The notes beneath the pieces were generated by a model, which made no database searches, was not told the DNA's origin, and saw only the letters and a list, made by a program, of their open reading frames with translations. 6,355 nucleotides of DNA from NCBI GenBank assembly GCA_023133185.1, contig JAGLWX010000183.1, positions 1 to 6,355 on the forward strand, read 5' to 3'. The position numbers and the translations under genes were made by a program. Shown here piece by piece: positions 1 to 5,378 of this stretch; the stretch's first letter is position 1, and each line of letters opens with the position of its first letter. This DNA is from Fidelibacterota bacterium (GTDB lineage Bacteria > Fidelibacterota > UBA2242).

Positions 1-55
1 TTCATAATCAATATTCCTAAGTTCATAAAGTGCATGAAAAAAAATAAAATTCCTA

Positions 56-84
56 TTTACGAAAAATTATCATAGTCTATTAAT
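56..84 (+). promoter_or_regulatory. Possible sigma70-like promoter for the thiamine kinase-symporter unit
   Basis: A TTTACG box (56-61) and a TATTAA box (78-83) are separated by 16 nt in an AT-rich region directly before the first gene. If real, transcription would begin around position 90, leaving only a few leader bases before the ATG at 96. That fits the absence of any Shine-Dalgarno sequence there. AT-rich DNA gives such matches easily, so this is a weak call. No other regulatory structure is seen in 1-95, and the upstream region is cut by the window edge. Confidence 0.25.
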
Positions 85-95
85 TATTCCCAACT

Positions 96-761
96 ATGGT
101 TTCTATACTTCCATTATCATCTACAGAACCCATCTGTATCCTGTTCGGAAATGGCGATTATCCTGATCAAAAACTATGTAACCAACTTCTTCAGTCCGCA
201 AATTTCATTATGTGCGCCGACGGTGGAGCGAATTATGCTTTCCGGCATGGTATTACTCCCGATTTAATAATTGGCGATTTGGATTCGATCAAAGACAAAG
301 CGCTGAATTATTTTATTCAGAAAAATACCCGGATAATTAAGGCGGAATCCCAACAGGAAAATGATGTGGAAAAAGCCCTGCATGAAGCAATCCGGCTTTC
401 ATATAAACAGATTGTTTTATTAGGTTTTATGGGTAAACGGGATGACCATAGTATTGCGACATTGCAGATCGTAAAAAAATTCAAGCGTAAAGCAACTATT
501 CGTCTTTTCTCACAAACTTCGGAAATATTAGTGCTGCCCGCAGGCAACTATGGATTTCAAGCATCCTCCGGCAACATCATTTCATTATTCGGATTTCCGA
601 GAGCATATGATGTGACAACCAATGGATTGAAATGGCTATTGAACCACGAAAACCTGTTTGAAGGGTCCCGGGGTATCAGTAACCAGGCATTGAAGAACGA
701 CATACGGATATCTTTCACCAAAGGCACTCTGATCGTCATTAAACTACTTTGTTCTTCATGA
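96..761 (+). CDS. thiN: Thiamine pyrophosphokinase (thiamine diphosphokinase)
   Basis: The product (221 aa) is predicted to transfer pyrophosphate from ATP to thiamine, making the cofactor thiamine diphosphate in the cytoplasm. The family signature is clear: ADGGAN at residues 41-46, then PDLIIGDLDS at 55-64, the acidic END-VEKAL segment at 88-95 (family usually D-x-T-D), and GFMGKRDDH at 110-118 (family usually G-x-GGRxDH). The C-terminal beta-rich thiamine-binding domain shows NGLKWLL at 176-182 and the SRGISNQ segment at 191-197. Length matches bacterial members, so the gene looks complete. The ATG at 96 is chosen because the next in-frame Met (residue 39) would cut into the active-site motif. 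No ribosome binding site is visible. The stop overlaps the start of the symporter gene (ATGA at 758-761), implying co-translation. The symbol follows the Bacillus naming; the enzyme family is secure. Confidence 0.93.
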   Translation: MVSILPLSSTEPICILFGNGDYPDQKLCNQLLQSANFIMCADGGANYAFRHGITPDLIIGDLDSIKDKALNYFIQKNTRIIKAESQQENDVEKALHEAIRLSYKQIVLLGFMGKRDDHSIATLQIVKKFKRKATIRLFSQTSEILVLPAGNYGFQASSGNIISLFGFPRAYDVTTNGLKWLLNHENLFEGSRGISNQALKNDIRISFTKGTLIVIKLLCSS

Positions 762-2167
762 ATTCTATTAACATTGCAATTATCGATAAACTTCTTATCC
801 TAATTTATTTAATCTCAATTTTACTTATCGGTTTCCTGTATTCCAAAAATCAACGGAACAATGATGACAATTTCCTATTAGCCGGACGACGGCTCTCCTT
901 ACCCGCATTTACGGCTACGCTGGTATCGACATGGTATGGCGGGATTTTGGGTATTGGTGAATTTACCTACCTCTACGGTCTTTTGAATTGGGTAACGCAA
1001 GCATTACCCTATTATTTATTTGCCGTCCTCTTTGCCATCTTTATCGCACCAAAAGTTCGCAAGTCAAACCTTTTCACTATTCCCGATCAGCTGTATCAAC
1101 ATTATGGAAAACCAGCCGGACTGATCGGAAGTGTTTTCATCTTTTTCCTGGTATCACCCGCATCACACTTGCTTATGCTCAGCATTCTGTTCAGCTCGAT
1201 TTTTGGAATACCTTTCTGGTTTGCCGTTTCAATCAGTATCCTATTTTCCACGGTTTACGTCTTTTTCGGAGGATTTAAATCGGTAGTTAAAACCGACATT
1301 ATCCAGTTTATACTGATGTTTTCCGGATTCGCGGTATTAGTGATAACCCTGTTTACAAAATTCGGTGGTATTTCCTTCTTAAAGGATAATCTTCCAACCA
1401 GTCATCTTCAATTCAATGGCGGTCAGAGCGCTCAGTATATCGTTGTCTGGTTCTTTATTGCATTATGGACATTCGTTGATCCCGGTTTTTATCAACGATG
1501 TTACGCCGCCCGTACTCCAGCGGTGGCGCAACGTGGAATTCTAATCTCAATTTTGTTCTGGGTAGTTTTCGATTTTTTTACGACCGTTGCCGGACTTTAT
1601 GCTCGCGCAATTTTAAGTGATGTTCCAGGATTGATGGCATTCCCTCTCCTTGGTGTAACAATACTACCGCCGTTACTAAGCGGACTGTTTTTAATTTCCC
1701 TGATGGCGACTATCATGTCAACCCTGGATTCAAATTCATTTCTTGCCGCCGTGACGTTCGGGCGGGATATCATCTGGCGGATCAAAAAAAATGTCAACAT
1801 CACACATGCAACCCAGTTTGGATTGCTTATTACGCTTATGTTTTCAGTGCTGTTATTATCTCTAGTACCATCAGTTGTGAAAATCTGGTATCTAATGGGA
1901 ACCCTGTTTATACCCAGCTTATTATTGCCCTTGATTTCTATTTTCATTCCTGATATTCAAATACCGAAACGCGACACTGTCGTGTCAATGATTACTTCTT
2001 TTATCGGCACAAGTGGCTGGTTAGTTACCGGTTTATATCAAAGCACATTGAAAAATCCTTCATTTCCATGGGATATTCAGCCATTTTTTATCGGTTTGAT
2101 GTGCTCGGTGATTATTTATCTTTTTAGTATATTTAAAAATATTTTCCAGAGGGGAAAACAAAAATAG
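758..2167 (+). CDS. Sodium:solute symporter (SSS/SLC5 family), candidate thiamine or thiamine-precursor transporter
   Basis: The product (469 aa from the ATG at 758) is a very hydrophobic inner-membrane protein with about 12-13 segments, as expected for the SSS family with its LeuT fold. Family landmarks are NFLLAGRRLSLPAF at residues 38-51, the GGFKSVVKTDIIQF stretch at 171-184, FYQRCYAARTPAVAQRG at 244-260, and MATIMSTLDSNSFLAA at 316-331. Ser321 and Thr322 in the last stretch fall where the Na2 sodium site lies in vSGLT-like proteins. Start choice: an upstream TTG at 749 is possible, but the ATG overlaps the kinase stop as ATGA, a typical coupling arrangement, and neither start has a Shine-Dalgarno sequence. 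Family membership is firm. The substrate cannot be read from sequence; tight coupling to thiamine pyrophosphokinase suggests thiamine or a precursor, with phosphorylation trapping it in the cell. SSS-type transporters (ThiV) have been predicted for thiamine pathways elsewhere. Confidence 0.92.
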   Translation: MNSINIAIIDKLLILIYLISILLIGFLYSKNQRNNDDNFLLAGRRLSLPAFTATLVSTWYGGILGIGEFTYLYGLLNWVTQALPYYLFAVLFAIFIAPKVRKSNLFTIPDQLYQHYGKPAGLIGSVFIFFLVSPASHLLMLSILFSSIFGIPFWFAVSISILFSTVYVFFGGFKSVVKTDIIQFILMFSGFAVLVITLFTKFGGISFLKDNLPTSHLQFNGGQSAQYIVVWFFIALWTFVDPGFYQRCYAARTPAVAQRGILISILFWVVFDFFTTVAGLYARAILSDVPGLMAFPLLGVTILPPLLSGLFLISLMATIMSTLDSNSFLAAVTFGRDIIWRIKKNVNITHATQFGLLITLMFSVLLLSLVPSVVKIWYLMGTLFIPSLLLPLISIFIPDIQIPKRDTVVSMITSFIGTSGWLVTGLYQSTLKNPSFPWDIQPFFIGLMCSVIIYLFSIFKNIFQRGKQK

Positions 2168-2201
2168 TTGAATTTCAAATGCCAATCCGCTATCAATCAT
2201 A

Positions 2202-2230
2202 TTGATTTAATGCTTTTATTTGGATAAATT
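2202..2230 (+). promoter_or_regulatory. Possible promoter for the tRNA-Val gene
   Basis: TTGATT (2202-2207) and TAAATT (2225-2230) are spaced by 17 nt, about 30 nt before the mature tRNA 5' end, so a transcript would carry a short leader. An alternative minus-10 box, GATAAA (2223-2228), overlaps it with a 15-nt spacer. The 92-nt gap between the symporter stop and the tRNA needs some promoter unless the tRNA is read through from upstream. This is a pattern match only. Confidence 0.3.
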
Positions 2231-2259
2231 TCTACGCTTTTTGGATTCAGTTAATGGCG

Positions 2260-2333
2260 GGGCGATTAGCTCAGCTGGTCAGAGTGTCCCGTTCACATCG
2301 GGAAGGTCATCCGTTCAAGTCGGATATCGCCCA
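2260..2333 (+). tRNA. tRNA-Val (anticodon CAC)
   Basis: A full 74-nt cloverleaf can be drawn. The acceptor stem is GGGCGAT (2260-2266) with ATCGCCC (2326-2332), discriminator A at 2333. The D stem is GCTC/GAGT around a loop holding the conserved GG. The anticodon stem TCCCG/CGGGA (2287-2291 and 2299-2303) encloses loop TTCACAT, with anticodon CAC at 2294-2296, reading GTG. The T stem ATCCG/CGGAT encloses TTCAAGT. The bases after the discriminator are CAG, so CCA is not encoded and must be added by CCA nucleotidyltransferase. It stands alone, followed 60 nt later by its own likely terminator. Confidence 0.96.
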
Positions 2334-2393
2334 CAGAAAGGTAAGGTTTTGAAAGCGTCACAGAAAGATCAACCCACATATAAAGATTTTAAT

Positions 2394-2419
2394 TGCACCC
2401 ATGAAGGTGCATTTTTTTT
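2394..2419 (+). terminator. Rho-independent terminator after tRNA-Val
   Basis: TGCACC (2394-2399) and GGTGCA (2406-2411) form a 6-bp stem around the loop CATGAA, immediately followed by eight T residues (2412-2419). The stem is short, but the T-run directly at its base is the classical layout. It separates the tRNA unit from the following gene, whose ribosome site starts only 9 nt later. A promoter for that gene must therefore lie upstream within 2334-2393, or the gene depends on read-through. Confidence 0.7.
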
Positions 2420-2427
2420 AATTAAAT

Positions 2428-2432
2428 GGAGG
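2428..2432 (+). promoter_or_regulatory. Ribosome binding site GGAGG of the zinc-ribbon gene
   Basis: GGAGG lies 4 nt before the ATG at 2437. The spacing is slightly short but the match is strong. It supports this start and contrasts with the kinase, symporter and recJ genes, which have no such site. Confidence 0.7.
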
Positions 2433-2436
2433 ATAA

Positions 2437-3237
2437 ATGTTCAAAGAATTAGAATACTTGGTAAAATTACAAAAGATTGATAACGAGCTGCTAAAGATTA
2501 ATGAATTAAAAGGTGATCTTCCTCAAATCGTTGAAACACTTGAAAAAAATATTACCAGCCTGGAAAGGGAGCTTGAAAACGATCGCAGCCGCGAAAAGGA
2601 AATCATTCTGGAAACAAAAGACATCGAGGGACAGATCGAGGATAACAAAGAACATTTGCAAAGATACCAGGATCAGCTATACCTTGTTACATCAAATAAA
2701 GAGTATGATGCGCTTACATCTGAAATTGAAGCTGTCCGCCAGAATATCGACACGGCAGAATATAAAATCCTCGAACTAAATGAAGAGATGGAAAACCTCA
2801 AAGAAGCAATCAAAGGTAAAGATCTGACCTTGAAGGATAAATCAAGTGAAATAAAATTCCGGCGTGAACAGTTGGAAAAAACAAACGAAAAGACCAACGA
2901 CGTTCAAAGGAAATTAATGAAAAACCGGGAAGCAGTCGTAAAATTAATTTCGTTACGATATATCAGGGAATATGAGCGTGTATCCAAAGCCAGGAATGGT
3001 TTAGCAATTGTACCTATTCGCCAGGTTTTTGAAGAAAAAGTTGATAGAAAGGGCAATATTGAATATATTCCCGCCCAGGTTTCTTGCGGGGGCTGTCACA
3101 CAATTGTCCCACCGCAAAAAGCTGTAGAGATTCGCTCCGGAGCGAATCCAATACGTTGTGAATTTTGTGGACGGATGCTGTACTGGGACAAAGATGCCAG
3201 TGAAATCCGTTCAATTAATGAGGAGGAATTTATCTGA
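2437..3237 (+). CDS. Coiled-coil plus C4 zinc-ribbon protein (COG1579 / DUF164, CT398/CdsZ-like)
   Basis: The product (266 aa) has a long charged helical N-terminal part (about residues 1-185) rich in Leu/Ile heptads, Glu and Lys, predicted to form an antiparallel coiled-coil hairpin. It includes the family-typical SNKEYDAL segment at 86-93. A C-terminal zinc ribbon follows, with Cys217-x2-Cys220 and Cys241-x2-Cys244, the second pair in the typical CEFCGRMLYW context at 241-250. No signal peptide or membrane segment is seen, so it is probably cytoplasmic. The family is widespread and its role is poorly defined; nucleic-acid or protein binding is only inferred from the architecture. Length is near the usual 240-260 aa. 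Its last Ile codon and TGA stop lie inside the 5' strand of the RNase P RNA P1 helix, so the gene physically overlaps the next one. An AGGAGG near the 3' end (3221-3226) simply encodes the Glu-rich tail. Confidence 0.9.
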   Translation: MFKELEYLVKLQKIDNELLKINELKGDLPQIVETLEKNITSLERELENDRSREKEIILETKDIEGQIEDNKEHLQRYQDQLYLVTSNKEYDALTSEIEAVRQNIDTAEYKILELNEEMENLKEAIKGKDLTLKDKSSEIKFRREQLEKTNEKTNDVQRKLMKNREAVVKLISLRYIREYERVSKARNGLAIVPIRQVFEEKVDRKGNIEYIPAQVSCGGCHTIVPPQKAVEIRSGANPIRCEFCGRMLYWDKDASEIRSINEEEFI

Positions 3238-3257
3238 AGTTAGTCAGGCAGTCGCCT

Positions 3258-3275
3258 CGTCCCGACTTGTCGGGA
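3258..3275 (+). repeat. Palindromic repeat, copy 1 of 5 (rnpB, P3 position)
   Basis: The stem TCCCGA/TCGGGA with loop CTTG (3260-3275) forms the tip of the P3 arm. The lower part of P3 pairs CCTCG (3255-3259) with CGGGG (3277-3281). The 18 nt at 3258-3275 recur exactly at 3584-3601. Confidence 0.75.
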
Positions 3276-3326
3276 TCGGGGAGGAAAGTCCGAACTCCGC
3301 AGGGCAGGGTGCTTCGTAACACGGAG

Positions 3327-3346
3327 TCTCCCGACTATTCGGGAGA
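3327..3346 (+). repeat. Palindromic repeat, copy 2 of 5 (rnpB, between the first and second conserved blocks)
   Basis: A perfect 8-bp stem, TCTCCCGA/TCGGGAGA, closes the four-base loop CTAT. It shares the core CCCGA-N4-TCGGG with the other copies but has different outer pairs and loop. The site corresponds to a length-variable peripheral helix of the RNase P RNA. Confidence 0.65.
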
Positions 3347-3373
3347 AGGAAAGTGCCACAGAAACAATACCGT

Positions 3374-3389
3374 CCCCGATTTATCGGGG
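3374..3389 (+). repeat. Palindromic repeat, copy 3 of 5 (rnpB, before the AGGGTGAAA block)
   Basis: The 6-bp stem CCCCGA/TCGGGG closes the loop TTTA. It lies directly between the conserved CAGAAACAATACCG and AGGGTGAAA segments, where E. coli has a different stem with no sequence likeness. Confidence 0.65.
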
Positions 3390-3444
3390 TCAAGGGTGAA
3401 ATGGTGCGTCCTGCAATTAAGCGGGATTAAAGTAAGAGCGCACC

Positions 3445-3467
3445 GCCCCGACAGCAATGTCGGGGGC
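3445..3467 (+). repeat. Palindromic repeat, copy 4 of 5 (rnpB, P13/P14 region)
   Basis: The stem CCCCGACA/TGTCGGGG (3446-3453 and 3458-3465) closes a GCAA loop, which is a GNRA tetraloop able to make tertiary contacts. It has the same CCCGA/TCGGG core as the other copies, lengthened by a CA/TG pair of steps. It sits just after the P12 helix, where E. coli carries P13 and P14. Confidence 0.65.
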
Positions 3468-3583
3468 AGGGTAAACCCCACCTGGAGCAAGATCAAGCAG
3501 AGAATTGGGATTGCCCGTTCCGCTAAATTCTCGGGTAGATCGCTTAACATCAGGTGTAAGGCTGTATGTAGATAAATGACTGC

Positions 3584-3601
3584 CGTCCCGACTTGTCGGG
3601 A
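3584..3601 (+). repeat. Palindromic repeat, copy 5 of 5 (rnpB, P19-like position)
   Basis: The stem TCCCGA/TCGGGA with loop CTTG is identical over 18 nt to copy 1. It is inserted between the 3' strand of P2 and the conserved ACAGAATTCGGCTTAC block, where E. coli has only a few unpaired bases. Some bacterial RNase P RNAs carry a helix (P19) at this place. Confidence 0.75.
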
Positions 3602-3646
3602 AACAGAATTCGGCTTACCGACTAACTTCAGATTCTTATACATAAT

Positions 3647-5359
3647 ATGAAATTTAAATGGAAATTTAAAGAATTTGATCTTGAAACTGTTCGGAGTCTT
3701 GCTTCAACAACCGGGCTTCCGATCCCAATTGCCACTGTACTATACAACCGTAATTTTGACAATCCGGAGGCGATTGATCATTTCTTTAAACCCAACATTC
3801 AGGATCTTTATGATCCATTTCTGCTAAAGGATATGGAAAAAGCCGTTGACCGTATCCAAATTGCTCTGATGAATAAAGAAACGGTCATGATTTACGGTGA
3901 TTATGATGTAGATGGGACAACAGCTACTTCCCTGCTGCATTTATTCCTACATGAAATCGGTCTTAATACATTTTACTATATTCCGGGCCGCGAAAAAGAA
4001 GGATATGGTCTGTCTCGACCTGGGATTGACGTCGCTATCGAGCATCAAGCCAATCTCATCATCACATGTGATTGTGGAATTAACGCCTTTGATGAAGTTG
4101 ATTACGCAAATTCGAACTGTATTGATCTGATTATCACCGACCATCATGAGCCGGCGGAAACATTGCCAAACGCCCTCGCCATTATCAATCCAAAACGTAA
4201 AGACGATCCTTATCCCTTTAAAGAGCTATGCGGCGCCGGCGTTGCCTTTAAAATGCTACAAGCGTTTTCAATGAAAAACAATATTCCCATTGAAAAATTA
4301 TTCCTCCATCTGGATCTGGTGGCAATCGGTACCGCTGCCGATATTGTTCCGATTCTTGATGAAAACCGCATTTTGGTGTCAAAAGGACTGGAATATCTGA
4401 ATCGCACTAATAAAATCGGGCTTAGCTCCCTATTGAAAGTTTCCGGATTCACGAATAAGACTTTAAATGTTGTGAATATTGTTTTTGGGATCGCACCGAA
4501 AATAAACGCAGCGGGTCGTCTTGGGCAAGCCACCCGGGCGGTTAGGTTACTAATCTCATTTAACCAGGAAGAGGCTCATGAATTATCGCTAATACTGGAA
4601 CAGGAAAACCGCAACCGTCAGAGTATCGAAAAAAACACGGTCGATCAGGCAATATTACAGTTAAATTCCACTCATGATATTTACAAAGATAAGATATTCG
4701 TACTGTCAGATGATAACTGGCATCAGGGCGTCATTGGCATTGTGGCGTCAAAAATAAAAGAAATGTACAACCGACCGATAGTTATGATCTCCTTTCAAAA
4801 CGGGATAGGAAAGGGATCCGCCAGAAGTATTCAAAATTTCGATCTGTATAAAGCGTTTACCGAGTGTTCGGATCTTCTTGAAAGCTATGGCGGTCACAAA
4901 ATGGCTGCCGGTCTTACGATAAAACAGAAAATGTTAGCACAATTTCGTGATCGTATTCAACAGATCGCCGACAGACAGATTACCGAAGACATGCTCCATC
5001 CCACATTAAAGATCGAGTGTGAAATAAATTTTAACGATATTAATCAGAACATCATCGATTACCTTAACAAAATGGCGCCCTTCGGTCCTGGAAATATGCG
5101 TCCAATATTCGCAGCCCGGAATATCACCATATCCGGTTTACCACGCATTGTCGGTGAAAATCATTTGAAGTTTAAAGCCTGTCAGGACAAAATTATCATT
5201 AGCGCTATTGGATGGAAACTGGGGACTCTATACGAAATGCTCATCAGTAATCGTCCTCTGGATATGGTATTTGTAATTGAAGTAAATGAATGGAAAAACA
5301 ATAAAGAAATACAACTTAATATAAAAGATATTCGCTATTCTGATAGTGCTACCATCTAA
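3647..5359 (+). CDS. recJ: Single-stranded-DNA-specific 5'-3' exonuclease RecJ
   Basis: The product (570 aa) is predicted to degrade single-stranded DNA 5' to 3' in RecF-type recombination, mismatch and base-excision repair, in the cytoplasm. The DHH phosphoesterase domain shows the metal-binding motifs DYDVDG (85-90), CDCG (141-144), TDHH (164-167) and ADIVPI (231-236), then NAAGR (287-291). The DHHA1 domain shows GVIGIVASKI (361-370) and GSARS...YGGHKMAAG (390-422). The C-terminal OB-like part includes APFGPGN near residue 475. Length fits the compact bacterial RecJ (about 560-580 aa), and all key residues are present. The ATG at 3647 gives the expected N-terminus, but no Shine-Dalgarno sequence precedes it, since the upstream bases belong to the end of rnpB and a short AT-rich linker. 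It is probably transcribed with rnpB and followed closely by fabH (19 nt gap). Confidence 0.96.
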   Translation: MKFKWKFKEFDLETVRSLASTTGLPIPIATVLYNRNFDNPEAIDHFFKPNIQDLYDPFLLKDMEKAVDRIQIALMNKETVMIYGDYDVDGTTATSLLHLFLHEIGLNTFYYIPGREKEGYGLSRPGIDVAIEHQANLIITCDCGINAFDEVDYANSNCIDLIITDHHEPAETLPNALAIINPKRKDDPYPFKELCGAGVAFKMLQAFSMKNNIPIEKLFLHLDLVAIGTAADIVPILDENRILVSKGLEYLNRTNKIGLSSLLKVSGFTNKTLNVVNIVFGIAPKINAAGRLGQATRAVRLLISFNQEEAHELSLILEQENRNRQSIEKNTVDQAILQLNSTHDIYKDKIFVLSDDNWHQGVIGIVASKIKEMYNRPIVMISFQNGIGKGSARSIQNFDLYKAFTECSDLLESYGGHKMAAGLTIKQKMLAQFRDRIQQIADRQITEDMLHPTLKIECEINFNDINQNIIDYLNKMAPFGPGNMRPIFAARNITISGLPRIVGENHLKFKACQDKIIISAIGWKLGTLYEMLISNRPLDMVFVIEVNEWKNNKEIQLNIKDIRYSDSATI

Positions 5360-5363
5360 CACC

Positions 5364-5368
5364 GGAGG
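5364..5368 (+). promoter_or_regulatory. Ribosome binding site GGAGG of fabH
   Basis: GGAGG stands 10 nt before the ATG at 5379, within the 19-nt gap after the recJ stop. It decides the fabH start and leaves no space for a separate promoter in the gap, supporting co-transcription with recJ. Confidence 0.8.
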
Positions 5369-5378
5369 GTTTTTATCT

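Larger units (their letters stand above)
3236..3633 (+). ncRNA. rnpB: RNase P RNA (bacterial A-like class)
   Basis: This is the catalytic RNA that removes 5' leaders from tRNA precursors. P1 pairs GAAGTTAGTC (3236-3245) with GACTAACTTC (3620-3629), and pairing extends outward to a perfect 14 bp (3232-3245 with 3620-3633). P2 pairs GGCAGTC (3247-3253) with GACTGCC (3578-3584). The conserved core is present: GAGGAAAGTCCGAACTCC (3281-3298), GAAAGTGCCACAGAAA (3349-3364), AGGGTGAAATGGTGCG (3393-3408), GTAAGAGCGCACCG (3432-3445), GGTAAACCCC (3470-3479), GGAGCAAGATCAAG (3484-3497) and ACAGAATTCGGCTTAC (3603-3618). P12 is GGTGCG/CGCACC with an extra inner stem (TCCTGC/GCGGGA, 3409-3426). P15 is GAGAATT (3500-3506) with AATTCTC (3526-3532). 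The 5' end is set by analogy with the E. coli RNA; the 3' end is uncertain by a few bases. Oddities are the overlap with the upstream stop codon, repeated CCCGA/TCGGG hairpins, no terminator, and recJ starting 13 nt later. Confidence 0.97.

Noticed and set aside
1..95. Search for a TPP riboswitch before the thiamine kinase.
   Set aside because: None of the conserved THI-box segments (CTGAGA, or the TGATCTGGGTAATGCCAGCG-like part) is present in the 95 nt available. A longer-range element outside the window cannot be excluded.
749..757. TTG at 749 as the start of the symporter.
   Set aside because: The ATG three codons later forms a classic ATGA overlap with the kinase stop, and no ribosome site favours the TTG.
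2192..2206. ATCAAT-CAT-ATTGAT inverted repeat after the symporter as a possible terminator.
   Set aside because: The stem is AT-only apart from one C-G pair in six, only 6 bp long, and not followed directly by a proper T-run. It is probably chance in AT-rich DNA.
2332..2367. Direct repeat CACAGAAAG at 2332-2340 and 2359-2367 after the tRNA, considered as an attachment-site trace.
   Set aside because: Nine bases only, the first copy includes just two tRNA bases, and no integrase or element lies between or nearby.
2220..2480. An 86-codon open frame running through tRNA-Val into the zinc-ribbon gene.
   Set aside because: It crosses a complete tRNA cloverleaf and a terminator and overlaps the start of a well-supported gene. 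No recognisable protein.
3221..3236. AGGAGG followed 7 nt later by CTG, resembling a ribosome site and start running into rnpB.
   Set aside because: The bases encode the Glu-Glu tail of the zinc-ribbon protein, CTG is a rare start, and the downstream frame is RNase P RNA.
3258..3601. CRISPR array reading of the repeated palindromes.
   Set aside because: Units are 16-20 nt, not evenly spaced, vary in loop and outer stem, and the intervening sequence is conserved RNase P RNA rather than unique spacers.
3267..3643. Two 102-codon open frames, one on each strand, across 3267-3575 (+) and 3335-3643 (-).
   Set aside because: Both lie within rnpB, whose conserved blocks and helices explain the sequence. 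The encoded peptides resemble no family I know, and the GC-rich palindromes keep stops rare on both strands.
4210..4533. Minus-strand open frames inside the protein genes, for example 1597-1947 and 4210-4533.
   Set aside because: They lie wholly antisense to the symporter and to RecJ, both with strong motif support, and show no motif or ribosome site of their own.
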